DNA from: Odoribacter sp. UBA944
GTDB lineage: Bacteria > Bacteroidota > Bacteroidia > Bacteroidales > Marinifilaceae
DNA: 53,674 nucleotides
NCBI GenBank assembly: GCA_002293375.1
Contig: DBDA01000048.1
Span: forward strand, 683-54,356
Direction of reading: 5' to 3'
Made by a program: the position numbers and the translations under genes. The notes below the pieces were generated by a model. It did not search any database. It saw only the letters and a program-made list of their open reading frames with translations, and was not told the DNA's origin. How positions within the stretch are numbered: position 1 is the first letter of the stretch; every line of letters begins with the position of its first letter. Below, in pieces: positions 1-8,926 of the stretch.

Positions 1-1330
1 CCGGCTTCATGTAGTCGGAAAAGACAAAGAAGGTGCCGCAGGCGACAAAGATCCCGCCGTGCAGGGCTATGCCGTTGCATACGGAAGCCATTGTCAGCTC
101 GGCTACGCCGGCTTGCAGGAAGGCTCCGCCAAAGTCGCCTTTGGTGATGGGACGCGCTCCGCCTTTCATAAATCCGTCCGTTTTATCGGAGTTGGAGAGA
201 TCGGCAGAGCTGACGATCATGTTTTCTACCTGAGCAGCCAATGCCGCCAGCACATCGGCCGAGGCAACCCTGGTGGCGATGTTGGCTTTGTGTGTAATGG
301 CGGAGTAGTCCACGGCGGGCGCTTTTCCTGACAGAAAGCGGTGGTATTTGGCCGCCAACTCCGGATGCGCTTTTTCCCAGGCTGCCTGCTCCGCCTTTTT
401 CCTGCGTGTGTAAGCCCGTTTCTGTTCCAGGGCTTCTGCATACAGTGCTTGTACCTCCGGGAAGATCGCAAAAGGATTTTCCGGATCGCCTCCTAAATTC
501 TGCACCGTACAGTTGATGCAGGCGCCGGCGGCGCTCAACGGTTGGCCGTGGGTGGAGACTTTGTTGGAGAAATCTTCGCCGTTCGGGCCGAGCGCCCCTT
601 TCCCCATCAGGGTCTTTCCGATGATCAGGGTCGGGCGTTCCGTTTCGGCTGCGGCTTTTTGCAACGCTTGCCGGATCTGGTTGGCGTCGTTCCCGTCAAT
701 GGTGGTTACACTCCATCCCCAGGATTTGTATTTGGCGGCTGTATCTTCGGAGGTTACCTCTTCCACGGTGGTGGATAACTGGACGTTGTTGGCATCGTAA
801 AAGAGGATCAGGTTGGAGAGGCCTAATGTCCCTGCCAACCGGCCGGCCCCTTGTGAGATTTCCTCCTGAATGCCGCCGTCGGAGATAAAGGCGTAGGTCT
901 TGTGCGCCATCCACTCTCCGAAGCGAGCTACCAGAAAACGTTCGGCAATGGCTGCCCCTACCGCCATTGTATGGCCTTGTCCCAGCGGGCCGGAGGTGTT
1001 TTCCACCCCTCTGCTTTTGTCCACTTCCGGGTGGCCCGGCGTGACGCTTTTCCATTGCCGGAATTGTTGCAGATCCTCCAGGGAGTAGCTGCCTGTCAGG
1101 CAGAGAACGGCGTAGAGCATCGGGGACATGTGTCCGGGATCCAGAAAGAAACGGTCGCGGTTTGCCCAGCAGCGGTCGTCCGGGTCGAAATTCAGAAATT
1201 CCGAATAGAGCAGGTTGATAAAATCAGCGCCCCCCATAGCGCCGCCCGGGTGGCCGGATTTGGCTTTTTCCACCATGGAGGCGGCCAATATGCGGATGTT
1301 GTCGGCAGCTCTGTCTATTGTCTTGTTCAT
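1..1330 (-). CDS. tkt: Transketolase, 3' end outside the window
   Basis: Thiamine-diphosphate enzyme of the non-oxidative pentose phosphate pathway that moves two-carbon ketol units between sugar phosphates in the cytoplasm. About 443 residues are visible. They cover the whole pyrophosphate-binding domain and the start of the second domain, and the frame is still open at the window edge. Visible motifs are SGHPGGAMGGADF near residue 24, GHMSPMLYA, SGPLGQGHTMAVGAAIAE, and the cofactor loop with SDGGIQEEISQGAGRLAGTLGLS. That loop has S in place of the first G of the usual GDG, which I recall as normal for Bacteroidales enzymes. The visible end, FVFSDYMKP, is a typical transketolase second-domain motif. 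The ATG at 1330 follows a TACCTTTG promoter element on the same strand. The gene looks monocistronic on its upstream side. Confidence 0.95.
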   Translation of the reverse strand, partial: MNKTIDRAADNIRILAASMVEKAKSGHPGGAMGGADFINLLYSEFLNFDPDDRCWANRDRFFLDPGHMSPMLYAVLCLTGSYSLEDLQQFRQWKSVTPGHPEVDKSRGVENTSGPLGQGHTMAVGAAIAERFLVARFGEWMAHKTYAFISDGGIQEEISQGAGRLAGTLGLSNLILFYDANNVQLSTTVEEVTSEDTAAKYKSWGWSVTTIDGNDANQIRQALQKAAAETERPTLIIGKTLMGKGALGPNGEDFSNKVSTHGQPLSAAGACINCTVQNLGGDPENPFAIFPEVQALYAEALEQKRAYTRRKKAEQAAWEKAHPELAAKYHRFLSGKAPAVDYSAITHKANIATRVASADVLAALAAQVENMIVSSADLSNSDKTDGFMKGGARPITKGDFGGAFLQAGVAELTMASVCNGIALHGGIFVACGTFFVFSDYMKP

Positions 1331-1368
1331 GTGTATGCAGGTTTGGTCAGATTTGAGTTAAACAGTCG

Positions 1369-1376
1369 CAAAGGTA
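1369..1376 (-). promoter_or_regulatory. -7 promoter element of tkt
   Basis: On the minus strand this reads TACCTTTG, a perfect match to the Bacteroidota -7 consensus TAnnTTTG. It lies 38 bases upstream of the transketolase ATG. No clear -33 TTTG partner is visible at the usual distance. Confidence 0.65.
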
Positions 1377-1405
1377 CGTTTTTTTATAAGATCCGGAAGC
1401 GGATT

Positions 1406-3613
1406 TCAGGATTCTAACATGGAATCGCGGCGCCCGACTTTGCGGACGCCCGGAAGTTGTTTCAGGCGGTTGATCAACTGGGCCAGGTGTTCGGTGTTGG
1501 CGATCAGGATGGTGATCTCTCCTTCGAACATTCCTTCCGCAGAGTGCAGGGAGATGCCCCGCAGGGTGATCCGGGGATCTTTGGTGATCAATTCGGTGAT
1601 CTTGTTGACAACGCCGGCCTCGTCCCTCCCCATCAGGGCAAGTGTGGTCTGGTAGGAGGCCGCCCCTTCGTTTGTCCATTGCGTTTTTACGATCCGGTAC
1701 GGATAGCGGTTCTGCAGGTCCAGCGCATTTTTGCATTGGCGGCGGTGTACTTTGATCCCTTCGCCGATGGATACGAACCCGATGATGTCGTCCCCGTAAA
1801 CCGGGTTGCAGCAACGGGCGAATTTGTACTCTACGTTGTCGACATTTTTGTCGATGACCAGTACATCCTCTTCCGATTTTTTGGACGGGGTGATCCGGAT
1901 ATCCCGGAGCGGGGCCTGCGGAGCGGTTTTTTCCTCCTCTCTGGGTTGCAGCAGGATCTCTTTGATCTCTGCCGGATCGTGTTTGCCGTCGGCGATCCCC
2001 TGGTAGAGGTCCAAGGCAAATTTGTACTTGTAGTGGTGCATCAGTTTGCGCACCACTTCGTCGGTAAACTCGATTTTCCAATTTTTCAGACGACGGATCA
2101 GGGTCTCTTTGCCGATGTCCGCCTGGCGGTTCACCTCCTCGTTCAGGAATTGGCGGATCCGGTTCCTCGCTTTGGTGGTCACGGCGATGTTCAGCCAGTC
2201 TGCTTTCGGCTGCTGGTTGGCGGAGGTCAGGATGGAGATCTCGTCTCCGTTGCGCAACTGGTAGCGCAGTGTTTCGTTCCGGCCGTTTACTTTTCCTCCT
2301 ACGCATTTGCTGCCTAATCCGGAGTGGATGGAGTAGGCGAAATCCAACAGGGTGGCCCCGCCCCGCAGGGTGATCAGGTCCCCCTTGGGTGTGAATACGT
2401 GCACCTCCTGGTCCTGAAGGTCCAATTTCAGGTCGTCCAGCAACTCCATTGTGTTCCCCTGCGGGCTTTCCAATATTTCGCGCAGTTCGTTCAGCCAATT
2501 CTCGATGACGGCGTCGGAACTGCCGCCTTTGTATTTCCAGTGGGCGGCGAATCCCTTTTCGGCGATTTCGTCCATCCGTTCTGTCCGGATTTGCACCTCT
2601 ACCCACCGTTTTCCAGGCCCCAGCACTGTGATTTGCAACGATTCGTATCCGTTGGTTTTGGGGACGGAGATCCAGTCCCGCAGCCGCTGCGGATTGGGGG
2701 TGTATTTGTCCGTCACGATCGAATAGGCCCTCCAGCAATCCGGCTTTTCGTTTTCTCCTGTGCTGTCGATGATAAAGCGGACGGCGAAGATGTCGTAGAT
2801 CTCTTCGAATTCTACCTGGGATTTGCGCATTTTATTCAGGATGGAAGCGATGGTTTTGGTGCGGTATTTTACTTTGAACCGCATGCCCCGTTTCTCCATC
2901 TCCTGTACGATGGGAGCGATAAATTCCGCGATGTATTTTTCCCGGGCGTCTTTCGATTCGGCCAGTTTCCGGGAGATGTCGGCGTATACTTCGGGTTTGG
3001 CGTACCGCAGGGCGCGGTCTTCCATCTCCGATTTGATGTTGTACAGCCCCAGCCGGTGGGCGAAAGGGAGGTAGATGTAATCTGTCTCTTTGGCCAGTTG
3101 CTTTTGCTGCTCTTCGGGGAGATCTTCTGCTGTTCGGAGGGCATGTAATTTTTCGGCCAGAAAGATCAGCTGCACCCGCACATCCCGGGCGAAGCTGAGC
3201 AGCAGTTTCCGGAAGTTTTCGGAGTTTACCACTTTTTGCGTGGCGTAAATGTGGCTGATGTTTTTGAGTCCTTCGCTGATCCGGACGATCTTTTCGTTGA
3301 ATTGTTTGCCCACTTCTTCCAAGGAGAGAAGCCCCTCGTTCACCGGTCTGTACAGGATGGTGCAGATGATGGAGGTTTTTCCCAGCCCGATCTCGCGGGT
3401 CAGGATCAGTGCGATCTCCAACAACCGGAGAATGGCTTTCTCCTCTTCCGGTCCGGTGCCGGCGCCTTCGGGCGTGTAATAGCCGGTTGCCAGCCGGAAC
3501 GCTTTTTCTATCTCCCGGGCATCTTCCTCCGATGCCAGATAGCGGCAGGAACCGATCAACTCATTGAATTTACTGCGAATGGCTTCACTTTGTTTTGCAA
3601 CCGGTACTCCCAT
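1406..3613 (-). CDS. RelA/SpoT-family (p)ppGpp synthetase with degenerate hydrolase domain
   Basis: Long stringent-response alarmone enzyme, 735 residues, with the family order hydrolase (HD), synthetase, TGS, ACT. The synthetase domain looks intact: YDIFAVRFI near 273, RLRDWISVPKTNGYESL at 310-326, and VEVQIRT...AEKGFAAHW at 338-359. The TGS domain starts near 403 (VHVFTPKGD) and an ACT domain ends the protein. The HD domain has lost its metal ligands. Aligned by eye with streptococcal Rel, the first His is R63, the HD pair is Y88-R89, the following ED pair is N92-E93, and the later Asp of LADRLH is E154 (LAEKLH). It should therefore make (p)ppGpp but not hydrolyse it. The synthetase charge motif RLRD is of the RxKD type found in bifunctional enzymes. 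Bacteroides species carry two long homologues, so this may be the synthetase-biased one. The ATG is at 3613. Confidence 0.9.
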   Translation of the reverse strand: MGVPVAKQSEAIRSKFNELIGSCRYLASEEDAREIEKAFRLATGYYTPEGAGTGPEEEKAILRLLEIALILTREIGLGKTSIICTILYRPVNEGLLSLEEVGKQFNEKIVRISEGLKNISHIYATQKVVNSENFRKLLLSFARDVRVQLIFLAEKLHALRTAEDLPEEQQKQLAKETDYIYLPFAHRLGLYNIKSEMEDRALRYAKPEVYADISRKLAESKDAREKYIAEFIAPIVQEMEKRGMRFKVKYRTKTIASILNKMRKSQVEFEEIYDIFAVRFIIDSTGENEKPDCWRAYSIVTDKYTPNPQRLRDWISVPKTNGYESLQITVLGPGKRWVEVQIRTERMDEIAEKGFAAHWKYKGGSSDAVIENWLNELREILESPQGNTMELLDDLKLDLQDQEVHVFTPKGDLITLRGGATLLDFAYSIHSGLGSKCVGGKVNGRNETLRYQLRNGDEISILTSANQQPKADWLNIAVTTKARNRIRQFLNEEVNRQADIGKETLIRRLKNWKIEFTDEVVRKLMHHYKYKFALDLYQGIADGKHDPAEIKEILLQPREEEKTAPQAPLRDIRITPSKKSEEDVLVIDKNVDNVEYKFARCCNPVYGDDIIGFVSIGEGIKVHRRQCKNALDLQNRYPYRIVKTQWTNEGAASYQTTLALMGRDEAGVVNKITELITKDPRITLRGISLHSAEGMFEGEITILIANTEHLAQLINRLKQLPGVRKVGRRDSMLES

Positions 3614-3646
3614 GTTCTGATCTTAAATGCTTCTTTTTTTCCACCG

Positions 3647-3708
3647 TCGCTTCGGTCTGTTGTTCCCGACCACACTTTTGGAAATCAATAGTCCTTCGCT
3701 TAGCGCGT
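3647..3708. repeat. Intergenic hairpin repeat, copy 1
   Basis: This 62-bp stretch resembles 46319-46380 in the same orientation and has the same length, at roughly 80% identity by eye with one single-base indel in each copy. Both start TCGCTTCGG and end CTTAG(C/T)GCGT. The central arms (CTGTTGTTCC and GGAAATCAATAG) are a weaker version of the inverted repeat seen in copy 2. It lies between the divergent RelA/SpoT gene and the 1494-residue protein gene, in no gene. Confidence 0.7.
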
Positions 3709-3713
3709 CCTGA

Positions 3714-3721
3714 CAAAAATA
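3714..3721 (-). promoter_or_regulatory. Probable -7 element of the RelA/SpoT gene
   Basis: On the minus strand this reads TATTTTTG, matching TAnnTTTG. It lies 100 bases upstream of the RelA/SpoT ATG. The transcript would then carry a leader of about 95 bases containing the 62-bp hairpin repeat at 3647-3708. Confidence 0.45.
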
Positions 3722-3752
3722 GCCATTCTTTTTAAATTCAGGCAATAAATCT

Positions 3753-3760
3753 TACTTTTG
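3753..3760 (+). promoter_or_regulatory. -7 promoter element of the large exported protein gene
   Basis: TACTTTTG, a perfect TAnnTTTG match, ends 21 bases before the ATG at 3782. It covers the TTG at 3758 that would give the longest reading frame. This argues that translation starts at 3782 or later. Confidence 0.6.
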
Positions 3761-3781
3761 CATAAGCAAAAGAAAAATGGT

Positions 3782-6700
3782 ATGATGGGTATGCGATGGG
3801 TGGTGATGTGGGTGGCTGTATGGGGGATCGGAGAACTCCGGGCCCAGGACAGCCGGCAGATCGCTCAGGAGATCGAACTGATCTTTAAGGATATGAAGGT
3901 GTCAGACCGGAAGACGCTGGAAAAAAACAGCGTCTCTGCCTGGGGATCCGGTTTTTTTACGGCGGAAGAGAAGGAGGAGATGAAGGCCCTGTTCGGGGAG
4001 ATGCAGGAGTTGCGCCTCTCTCCGTTGGGTGAATTGCTGAAATTTGCAGAGTGTGTTCACTACTTTCACCGGAAAAACGAAAAAGAGAATTGGGCGGTTT
4101 GGTATGGTGGGATGAAAGAAGCGGCCGCCAACAATGAACGGAAGCGGCTCTACATCAAGGATTACCTGGATAAGACACACCGCATGCTTTACGAACAGGT
4201 GTTCTATACCGGTAATACCTTCAAATGGTATGTCAAGGGCGATGTACGGCTTTCCCGGAGCGGGGAGGAGATCCGGTGGTCCATTCCGGATGCAACGGTT
4301 ATCTGCCGGACCAACCGGGATGCCATCCAGATCGTTTCCTCCTCCGTTGAATATGTTTTTGGGAAAAACCGGTTGTCCGGAAGCGGCGGCCGGGTGGATT
4401 GGCGGAACGAAAAACCGATGTATGCGGATCTCTCTTCTTATACCATTGATATGGGAGAGCCGGAGTATGTGGCGGATTCGGTGTTGTTTTACTACGAAGG
4501 GCGTTTGCCGGAACCTGTTTTGGGAGAGTTGAAGGACAAGGCGTTGGCATTTGTACAGTCCAAAAACCGTGAATACCCGCAATTTACCTCCCGGAATACG
4601 GACGTTGATCTTGGGGAGCTTTTCAAATACCTTTCGTACCGGGGAGGGATTGTCTACACCGGAGAGAAGCTGAGCGGATTCGGAAGGGATGAACAGTGGG
4701 GCTGTGTAACCATCCAACCGAATGACACCACCTTTATGTATATCTACTCCCGGCGTTTTACCATCGACTCCGCCCGCATCATGGCGGCTACCTCCCGGTT
4801 GGTGCTGCCGATGGATAGCAGTGAACTGGTTCATCCCCACATCCACTTTACTTATACGGAGGGAAACCGGACCGCACTCTTCCGCAGAATGTCCGAACAG
4901 AGCCAGCACATCCCGTTCCGGAACGGGTATCACCGGATCCTGTTCGACGTGGAGCAAATGATCTGGAAGATAGATGAAAGCACGATCGGGATGGGGATGA
5001 GCAGCCGGTCGGGGTTGTTCAAGGCCAAGATAGAGTCTATGAACTTTTTCAACGACAATGTATATGATCAGATGGCCGGCCTGGACGAATTGCACCCGTT
5101 GAACGGTTTGCACCGGACTTCGGTGAAATTGGGCAAGACGACCTTTTCCATACAGGAGTATGTGGGGGAGATGCGTAAACCGGCGGACCAGTTGCGTAAA
5201 CAGATTGTGTTGCTTTCGTACGGGGATTTTGTGGAATACGACGAGGAGCTGGACCAGATAACCCTGAAACCGCGGCTCTTCGACTATACGGCCGCCCGGA
5301 TCGGCAAACAGGACTACGACGACCTGAAATTTGATTCCCACCCGAAAGATTCCCGTGTCAACGCTGTGTTGGACCTGCGAAACTACCGGCTGGAAATTTT
5401 CGGGGTGGAACAGTTTACCATCAGCACGACTAAAGACATTTTTGCAGAACCTTCGGACCGGAAGGTGGTGATGCTGAAAAATCGGGACATGGAGTTTAGC
5501 GGGATGCTGAAAGCAGGGATGTTCGACATGTATGGCAGCAATCTCTTCTTTTCGTATGACAAGTACACTATTGATATGCCCCACATCGATTCCAGTACGC
5601 TCTATGTATCGGATCAGGTTACCGGTAAGCGGGGAGAAAGGGTAAACTCTTTGATCCGCAACATGGTGGGAGATATAGAGATCGATAAACCCAACAATAA
5701 ATCCGGCAAACAGGACACCGAAGTGTATCCCATCCTGAATACCCGCAAGGATTCGTATGTCTATTTTGACGATACCACCATCCGGAAAGGAGCGTATCGC
5801 CGGGAGCAGTTTCATTTTATCATCCATCCTTTTACGCTCCGGAACATCAACGACGACACCAAATTCGCCTATGCCTTCGGCGGCACGTTGGTCAGCAACA
5901 TTGTACCGGACGTGAAAGATTCGCTCCGGCTGATGGAGGACCATTCGCTCGGGATGAAGTTCAAAACGCCGGTGCAAGGTTTTGCGCTCTATGAAGAAGG
6001 GTTGATCACCTCTACGCTCCGGTTGGACAAGAGCGGGTTTGTGGCGGACGGGGACATTACCATGAACAGCAGTCGTTTCGGCTCCGGACAGATCATTTTG
6101 GAACCGGATTCTATGATGACCTCCACCCAATTGGTGCAGGTGGACGCTTTGAGCGGGAAGCGACCGGGGACGCAAGGGAACGATGTAAAGGTCAAATATT
6201 TGAAAAAGCAGGGCAATCTTCAATTGACTTCCCAGGACAAGCCGTTTTTTGTGTACGATGACCGGGTGAAATTGGAGGGAAAACTGAATGTCTTTAAGGA
6301 GTTGATGGACGGTACCGGCCGGATGGAGTTGCGGGAGGCGCAGATGGTGTCGCAGGCGTTTAAGTTGCAAGAGCAACGGATACTGTCGGCAAAAACGGCT
6401 TTGCGGATGTGTTCGCCCGAGTATAAAAATGTACAGATGAATACCGGGGATGTATCTATTGACATTGATCTGGTCGCCAACAAAGGTCTTTTTGCCAACA
6501 ATGCGGATACGGCCCGGCTTCATTTCCCGTACAATCGTTACAGGGCTTCCTTTAGAAATGTTACCTGGTACCTGGATTCCGCCTACCTGAATATCGGCAT
6601 GGAGACGGAGGAGGAACTCAGCCGGATGTGGAAATTGGAGAACGAAGCTTCCCTTCCGCTGGCTGCCCGGAATCGCTTTGTAACTACGGAGCGGGCCAAA

Positions 6701-8266
6701 GATTCGCTTTCGTTCGTGGCGCCCCAGAGCCTGTATAGCTTGACGGAGGGGGATATTCGCAGCAAATGGGTCAATCACATCGATATCGCCAACGGCCGGT
6801 TCTATCCTCCGGAAGGCAATGTGCAGATTGCTGCCAATGGCCTGATGCAGGCATTCAAAGAGGGAGAATTGTTGTGTGACCGGGTGGACAGATCGAAAAA
6901 ACTGACGAATGTGGAGTTGGTGATTTCCGGACGGTACCGGTTTAGCGGAAGCGGGGATTTTGAGTATGTCAACCAGGATAAAAAGAAGCAGACGATCCGT
7001 TTTGACCAATTGAGGACGGACAGCCTGAAGCATATTTACGCTTATGCGGACCTGCCTTCGGACAGGCGGATCGAACTGAACGACGGTATCCTGTTCAAGG
7101 GAAAGGTGGCGCTGTATTCCAAACAACCCAATCTGGAATTCAACGGATATACGGGGCTGGCGCAGGCGCCCGATACGGCTGTGATGGCCCACCGCTGGAT
7201 GCGGGTAAAAACCTCTTTTGTACCCGACGATATCCGGGTGCCGGTGGAGTTGGAGAACCGGGACGACAAAGATCAGCGCATTTACAGCGGTATCTACCTG
7301 AATATAGATAAAACCGTCCGGCCCTACGCCCGTTTCCAGGGACCGCGCATCTTTTACACGGACGAAGCCATTATCGGCGGACGCGGGGAGATGCTCTGGA
7401 GACCGGCCGAACGGAAATACATCATTGAGGATACGCTCTTTAACCGCTGGTACCACGTCTCTTATTTCCCGGATAAAAATGAGGTGACCGCATTCGGACG
7501 GATCCAATTGGGATTTGATGTACCGGGCATCGGGCAGTTGACTTCCGGTGATATTACGTATGACCTGGCAGGAGAGAAGCTGGCTGTGAGGGATGCGGTC
7601 ATGGTGTGGGATTTCCGGATGCCGGGCCGTTTGGAAGAGCTCTTTCTCCAGGATCTGACGGCTGCTAAAAATAAAAAGATAACGGTATCAGAGTATCTGT
7701 TGCCGAAATTTTCGGCGCTATACAGCCGGAATATGATGCCCGTGTTGCAGCGGCAATTGTCCAAAGTGAACAACAATGTGCCGGATTCCCTGGAACAGTT
7801 GTTGGTATTCGACGGGCTGGACTTGAAATGGGACGAAGTGAAGCGTTCTTATCTGACGAACGGCCGGGGGACGCTATTGGCTTCCAGGAACAAACCGGTC
7901 GACCGGAAATGTGAGGTGAAGATGGAATTGCTCCGGCGCCGGAGCGGGAATACCTGGAGTATCTATCTTGCCGATGATGATTTCTGGTACTATTTCGAAA
8001 TGACAACAGAAAAAACGTTGTATGCGCTCTCTTCGAATCCGGAGTTCAACGAGGCGTTGAAGCAGGAAAAAGTGGAAAACAAAGAGATTCGGGATGCGGA
8101 AAAAAAGATACAGTATACCCTGACACTGTGTCCCGATTCCCGGCTTAACCGATTTATGAAACGGATTAGCGGAGGAATGGAATCCGAACCAGAACCAGAA
8201 TCAGAATCTGCCGGAACGGAAGCGGGTGCGGATTCCGGTGCCGGTACGGACAGTAACAAAGAATAG
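3782..8266 (+). CDS. Very large exported protein of unknown function (1494 residues)
   Basis: I do not recognise a named family. The N-terminus (basic start, then a hydrophobic run MRWVVMWVAVWGIGELRAQ) is a signal peptide with probable cleavage after RAQ, so the protein acts in the periplasm or at the outer membrane. There is no later membrane helix. The body is rich in alternating polar/hydrophobic strands, with phrases such as FSGMLKAGMFDMYGSNLFF and YKIDMP-like units that suggest long beta-rich repeats. The last 30 or so residues are acidic and low in complexity (EPEPESESAGTEAGADSG). Start: the frame opens with a TTG at 3758, but that codon sits inside the promoter element, so one of the ATGs at 3782, 3785 or 3791 is preferred. 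It lies 10 bases upstream of nth on the same strand, probably one transcript. A role in envelope assembly is possible, but this is inference only. Confidence 0.8.
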   Translation: MMGMRWVVMWVAVWGIGELRAQDSRQIAQEIELIFKDMKVSDRKTLEKNSVSAWGSGFFTAEEKEEMKALFGEMQELRLSPLGELLKFAECVHYFHRKNEKENWAVWYGGMKEAAANNERKRLYIKDYLDKTHRMLYEQVFYTGNTFKWYVKGDVRLSRSGEEIRWSIPDATVICRTNRDAIQIVSSSVEYVFGKNRLSGSGGRVDWRNEKPMYADLSSYTIDMGEPEYVADSVLFYYEGRLPEPVLGELKDKALAFVQSKNREYPQFTSRNTDVDLGELFKYLSYRGGIVYTGEKLSGFGRDEQWGCVTIQPNDTTFMYIYSRRFTIDSARIMAATSRLVLPMDSSELVHPHIHFTYTEGNRTALFRRMSEQSQHIPFRNGYHRILFDVEQMIWKIDESTIGMGMSSRSGLFKAKIESMNFFNDNVYDQMAGLDELHPLNGLHRTSVKLGKTTFSIQEYVGEMRKPADQLRKQIVLLSYGDFVEYDEELDQITLKPRLFDYTAARIGKQDYDDLKFDSHPKDSRVNAVLDLRNYRLEIFGVEQFTISTTKDIFAEPSDRKVVMLKNRDMEFSGMLKAGMFDMYGSNLFFSYDKYTIDMPHIDSSTLYVSDQVTGKRGERVNSLIRNMVGDIEIDKPNNKSGKQDTEVYPILNTRKDSYVYFDDTTIRKGAYRREQFHFIIHPFTLRNINDDTKFAYAFGGTLVSNIVPDVKDSLRLMEDHSLGMKFKTPVQGFALYEEGLITSTLRLDKSGFVADGDITMNSSRFGSGQIILEPDSMMTSTQLVQVDALSGKRPGTQGNDVKVKYLKKQGNLQLTSQDKPFFVYDDRVKLEGKLNVFKELMDGTGRMELREAQMVSQAFKLQEQRILSAKTALRMCSPEYKNVQMNTGDVSIDIDLVANKGLFANNADTARLHFPYNRYRASFRNVTWYLDSAYLNIGMETEEELSRMWKLENEASLPLAARNRFVTTERAKDSLSFVAPQSLYSLTEGDIRSKWVNHIDIANGRFYPPEGNVQIAANGLMQAFKEGELLCDRVDRSKKLTNVELVISGRYRFSGSGDFEYVNQDKKKQTIRFDQLRTDSLKHIYAYADLPSDRRIELNDGILFKGKVALYSKQPNLEFNGYTGLAQAPDTAVMAHRWMRVKTSFVPDDIRVPVELENRDDKDQRIYSGIYLNIDKTVRPYARFQGPRIFYTDEAIIGGRGEMLWRPAERKYIIEDTLFNRWYHVSYFPDKNEVTAFGRIQLGFDVPGIGQLTSGDITYDLAGEKLAVRDAVMVWDFRMPGRLEELFLQDLTAAKNKKITVSEYLLPKFSALYSRNMMPVLQRQLSKVNNNVPDSLEQLLVFDGLDLKWDEVKRSYLTNGRGTLLASRNKPVDRKCEVKMELLRRRSGNTWSIYLADDDFWYYFEMTTEKTLYALSSNPEFNEALKQEKVENKEIRDAEKKIQYTLTLCPDSRLNRFMKRISGGMESEPEPESESAGTEAGADSGAGTDSNKE

Positions 8267-8276
8267 AGTATCTGTT

Positions 8277-8918
8277 ATGACATTGAAAGAGAGATATGAG
8301 GGGGTGATCGGGTGGTTCAGTGAAAACCGGCCGGTAGCCGAGAGTGAATTGCACTATGGAGACCCGTTCGAATTATTGGTAGCGGTGATCCTGTCCGCCC
8401 AATGTACCGATAAGCGGGTGAACATGACTACGCCCGCGTTGTTTGCCCGTTTTCCGAATGCATTTGCCTTGGCTGATGCGGAAGTCGGGGAGATCTATCA
8501 ATTGATAAAATCCATCTCCTATCCCAACAACAAGGCGAAACACCTCTCCGCCATGGCCCGAAAACTGGTGCAGGATTTTGGGGGCGTGGTGCCGGAAGAG
8601 GGGGAGTTGTTGCAGACGCTTCCGGGGGTCGGCAGAAAAACCGCCAATGTGGTGAAAGCTGTTGCCTTTGGTTGCCCGGCCATGCCGGTGGATACACATG
8701 TATTCCGGGTAGCGGCCCGGATCGGGCTGGTAAAAGGGGCGAAAACGCCGTTGGAGACAGAGAAACAGTTGGTGCGGCATATTCCCCGGGAGTTGCTCTC
8801 CAAAGCGCACCACTGGCTGATCCTGCACGGGCGGTATGTCTGTACGGCCCGGAACCCCAAGTGCGGAGAGTGTGGCATCATGAACTATTGTAAGCATTAC
8901 AGCGAAAAAAATCATTAG
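8277..8918 (+). CDS. nth: Endonuclease III (DNA glycosylase/AP lyase)
   Basis: Base-excision repair enzyme that removes oxidised pyrimidines and cuts the abasic strand. It has 213 residues, close to the 211 of the E. coli enzyme. The helix-hairpin-helix LPGVGRKTA (115-123) contains the catalytic Lys (K121), and the catalytic Asp is D139 in VDTHVFRV. The C-terminal 4Fe-4S cluster ligands follow the C-x6-C-x2-C-x5-C spacing at C189, C196, C199 and C205. The frame is open further upstream, but family alignment places the start at the ATG at 8277 (MTLKERYE), 10 bases after the preceding gene. lipA follows after 8 bases. Confidence 0.96.
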   Translation: MTLKERYEGVIGWFSENRPVAESELHYGDPFELLVAVILSAQCTDKRVNMTTPALFARFPNAFALADAEVGEIYQLIKSISYPNNKAKHLSAMARKLVQDFGGVVPEEGELLQTLPGVGRKTANVVKAVAFGCPAMPVDTHVFRVAARIGLVKGAKTPLETEKQLVRHIPRELLSKAHHWLILHGRYVCTARNPKCGECGIMNYCKHYSEKNH

Positions 8919-8926
8919 TATAGGGT

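Noticed and set aside
3758..3781. TTG at 3758 as start of the giant protein
   Set aside because: The codon is part of the TACTTTTG promoter element, so it would not be in the transcript.
3902..7507. A 1201-codon open frame antisense to the giant exported protein
   Set aside because: It is a shadow. The sense gene has a signal peptide, a promoter and normal codon bias; the antisense product has no domain, is rich in His, Arg and Pro, and follows from the sense strand rarely using codons that read as stops in reverse.
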